Below, one piece after another: positions 62,481 to 64,000 of a stretch of DNA of 64,000 bases. A program made the position numbers and the translations under genes. The notes beneath the pieces were generated by a model. It worked only from the letters and a program-made list of their open reading frames with translations. It ran no database searches and had not been told where the DNA came from. The stretch comes from JBQTKD01 sp963703165 (GTDB lineage: Bacteria > Actinomycetota > Actinomycetes > Sporichthyales > Sporichthyaceae), in NCBI GenBank assembly GCA_963703165.1, contig OY969798.1, positions 4,960,001-5,024,000 of the forward strand, in the 5' to 3' direction. Position 1 is the stretch's first letter, and every line of letters starts with the position of its first letter.

Positions 62481-62526
62481 GCACCTCCTCCCGAGGGACC
62501 GGTTTGAGCCGATCGGGAGGAGGTGC
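62481..62526 (-). promoter_or_regulatory. Perfect hairpin that holds a ribosome-binding-like sequence
   Basis: GCACCTCCTCCCGA (62481-62494) and TCGGGAGGAGGTGC (62513-62526) are perfect 14-bp arms with an 18-nt loop. On the minus strand the arm nearest the deacetylase gene reads GGAGGAGGTG. It may terminate the membrane fusion gene or mask a ribosome-binding site. Confidence 0.55.
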
Positions 62527-62575
62527 TGACCTTGATCTGCGATCCGTGTCCGGTTTGCGGCAGTTCGTCCCCGGC

Positions 62576-64000
62576 TCAGCGCCCCCGAGTTACCGTTGCG
62601 CCCCCGCCGGCGAATCCGCCGGCGCCCGCACCGCCGAACCCGCCGCCACCGAAGCCGGTCGCGCCGGACCGGGTCGCGGACGTCGAGGAGGTCGGCACCT
62701 CGGCGCTCGGGTCTGCCAGGACGATGACCTGACCCTCAGTCAGACCATCGATGATCTCCGTCGTTGTATTGCCGACGGCCCCGGTGGTGACGTTCTTGCG
62801 GACTGGCTTGCCGTCCTGCAGCAATGTGACGCCGGCTGTCGCGCCGATACCGGTGGCGCTGAGCGTGGAGTTCGGCACCGTGGTCACGCCTTGCGCGGAG
62901 CGAAGAGTGATCGTGACCGCGGCGGCCGCACCTTCGGCCAGCCCCTTGGACGGCTGCGGCACCGTGATCATGACCGGGTAGGTGGTCGTGCCGGTCGTGC
63001 TGCTCGGCAGGATCCCGATGGCGCTGACCGTCGCGTCGGACGGACCGTCGGCACCGTCGGAGGTGACGGCCGCAGTCATGCCCTTCGTGAGCTTGCTCGC
63101 GGTTGCGGACGGCACCGCCAGCTCCACCTGCATCGCTCCGTCGCCGAGGATCGAGATGGCGTCGTCGGCCGAGGCGGTCTTGCCCTCGGTGAACGGAACC
63201 TCGCCGACGGTGCCGCTGATCGGGGCGCGCAGCACCGCGGCGTCGCGGTCCTCCTGTGCCCCCTCGAGCTCGGCCTGAGCGACGCGCACCGCGGCAGTCT
63301 CGACGGTCACCTTCGCATTCAGATCGAGCGTTGAGGTGCCTCCGCCACCGGTACTGCGGCTCGGGGTCTGACTGCTGCTCTGCTGAGATAGCGCGAGGGC
63401 CGACAGTTGCTTCCTGGCGGCCGCAGCGGCCGCCTGCGCGAGCTCGGTGGCTTCCTCGGAAGCGGTGGCGCGCGCCTTGGCGGCGGCCAGCGCCTGGTCC
63501 ATCGCCGCGCGGTAGGCGGTCTCGGCGGTGGTGACGGCAGCCTGCGCGGTCGCCACCCGGTCCTGTGCGGCTGCGACCGCGGCCAGCGCATCGACGCAGG
63601 CACGCAGCGCCTCGGTCCGATCCGCCGGCTCGGTCTCCTCGGTCGCCTCGATCTCCTCGGTGTTTGCCGGCTGCTCCGGCGCGGGGGCCACCACATCGGC
63701 ACACGCCACCTGCTGCGCGGTCAGTGCGGTCGTGGCGGCACCGAGGGCAACAGTTGCAGCCGTCCTGGCCTCGTTCAGCGCACGGGTCGGGGCCGTCAGG
63801 TCCACCTCGCCGCCCGGGGTCGGCGTGGAACCGCCGCCCTGCCGGCCGCCCACCTGCGGGGATCCGGAGTCCTCATCGGACGCCTCAGTGTCGGCCTGCT
63901 CGGACGTGTCATCGGCCGCGGCCAGTGCATTCTCGGCGTCCTCGAGGTCTGCCTTGGCCTTCGCGAGCGTCGCCTCGGCGGAGGTCAACGCCGCGTCCAA
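62576..64000 (-). CDS. HlyD/RND-type membrane fusion protein, C-terminal part only
   Basis: The 474 residues visible continue past the right edge. A long coiled coil (about 1-210: LTSAEATLAKAKADLEDAEN, RVATAQAAVTTAETAYRAAM) is interrupted by acidic and Gly/Pro linkers. Next come a lipoyl/barrel-sandwich half (ERDAAVLRAPISGTVGEVPF is close: QEDRDAAVLRAPISGTVGEV), a beta-barrel (MQVELAVPSATASKLTKGM) and a membrane-proximal domain (NVTTGAVGNTTTEIIDGLTE). The tail is Gly-rich. It would link an ABC (MacB-like) exporter across the cell envelope; the partner genes are expected beyond the right edge. Confidence 0.87.
   Translation of the reverse strand: MDAALTSAEATLAKAKADLEDAENALAAADDTSEQADTEASDEDSGSPQVGGRQGGGSTPTPGGEVDLTAPTRALNEARTAATVALGAATTALTAQQVACADVVAPAPEQPANTEEIEATEETEPADRTEALRACVDALAAVAAAQDRVATAQAAVTTAETAYRAAMDQALAAAKARATASEEATELAQAAAAAARKQLSALALSQQSSSQTPSRSTGGGGTSTLDLNAKVTVETAAVRVAQAELEGAQEDRDAAVLRAPISGTVGEVPFTEGKTASADDAISILGDGAMQVELAVPSATASKLTKGMTAAVTSDGADGPSDATVSAIGILPSSTTGTTTYPVMITVPQPSKGLAEGAAAAVTITLRSAQGVTTVPNSTLSATGIGATAGVTLLQDGKPVRKNVTTGAVGNTTTEIIDGLTEGQVIVLADPSAEVPTSSTSATRSGATGFGGGGFGGAGAGGFAGGGATVTRGR

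Overview
This 64 kb window is high-GC DNA (by eye about 70 %) with frequent GTG starts, two TTG starts (nusB and the PAP2/lipid-kinase gene), dense start/stop overlaps and the gene order of an Actinomycetes chromosome. The backbone runs MBL hydrolase - aspS - rarA - DUF948 - DUF6167 - alaS - ruvX - mltG - aroE ... aroC - aroK - aroB - aroQ - M24 peptidase - efp - nusB / bldD ... pyrR - pyrB - pyrC - carA - carB - pyrD. A BldD with an intact c-di-GMP motif suggests a morphologically complex (Frankia/Sporichthya/Streptomyces-like) organism; the genus is inference.

Region by region. 0-9 kb: a truncated membrane-anchored peptidyl-prolyl isomerase, a glyoxalase-II-like hydrolase, aspS (no hisS beside it), a Phd/PIN toxin-antitoxin pair, a degenerate M23-like secreted protein, an EthD-family protein, rarA and small enzymes. 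9-14.4 kb: alaS, ruvX, mltG and aroE in one direction. 14.4-26.4 kb: an accessory block that splits the aro genes. It holds a secreted beta-propeller/collagen fusion, two small membrane proteins, a three-gene Hsp70 system (J-like membrane protein, GrpE-like protein, divergent Hsp70), a divergently transcribed MFS/TetR pair and two tandem L,D-transpeptidase lipoproteins. 26.7-30 kb: aroC-aroK-aroB overlap translationally, then aroQ. 30-33.4 kb: an ECF sigma factor with a GerMN/Gmad2 anti-sigma factor, two small secreted proteins and a 26-residue six-cysteine metallothionein-like peptide. 33.4-37 kb: M24 peptidase, a ribbon-helix-helix protein, efp, nusB and bldD (with two BldD-box-like sites upstream). 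37-40 kb: a toluene-monooxygenase-type diiron hydroxylase alpha subunit without partner subunits, followed by an ECF sigma factor and an RsrA-like zinc anti-sigma factor. 40-48.5 kb: the pyrimidine operon with a PyrR-binding hairpin in its leader and overlaps through carB. 48.5-64 kb: M16 metallopeptidase, nitronate monooxygenase, MBL hydrolase, NYN nuclease, TPR lipoprotein, VapBC, thioredoxin-like protein, YefM/YoeB with an unusual Lys/Ala-rich antitoxin tail, a PAP2-lipid kinase fusion, macrodomain protein, polysaccharide-deacetylase-like protein and a membrane fusion protein cut by the right edge.

The core genes serve de novo UMP synthesis (pyrB, pyrC, carA, carB, pyrD under PyrR), most of the shikimate pathway (aroB, aroQ, aroE, aroK, aroC) and translation (aspS, alaS, efp). 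Intergenic spaces are rich in long inverted repeats, several of them perfect over 13-16 bp. The most unusual items are the accessory Hsp70 triad, the orphan diiron hydroxylase, the tailed YefM, the propeller/collagen fusion, and a possible small RNA between the metallothionein-like gene and the M24 peptidase gene. I saw no rRNA, tRNA, CRISPR array or intact insertion sequence.
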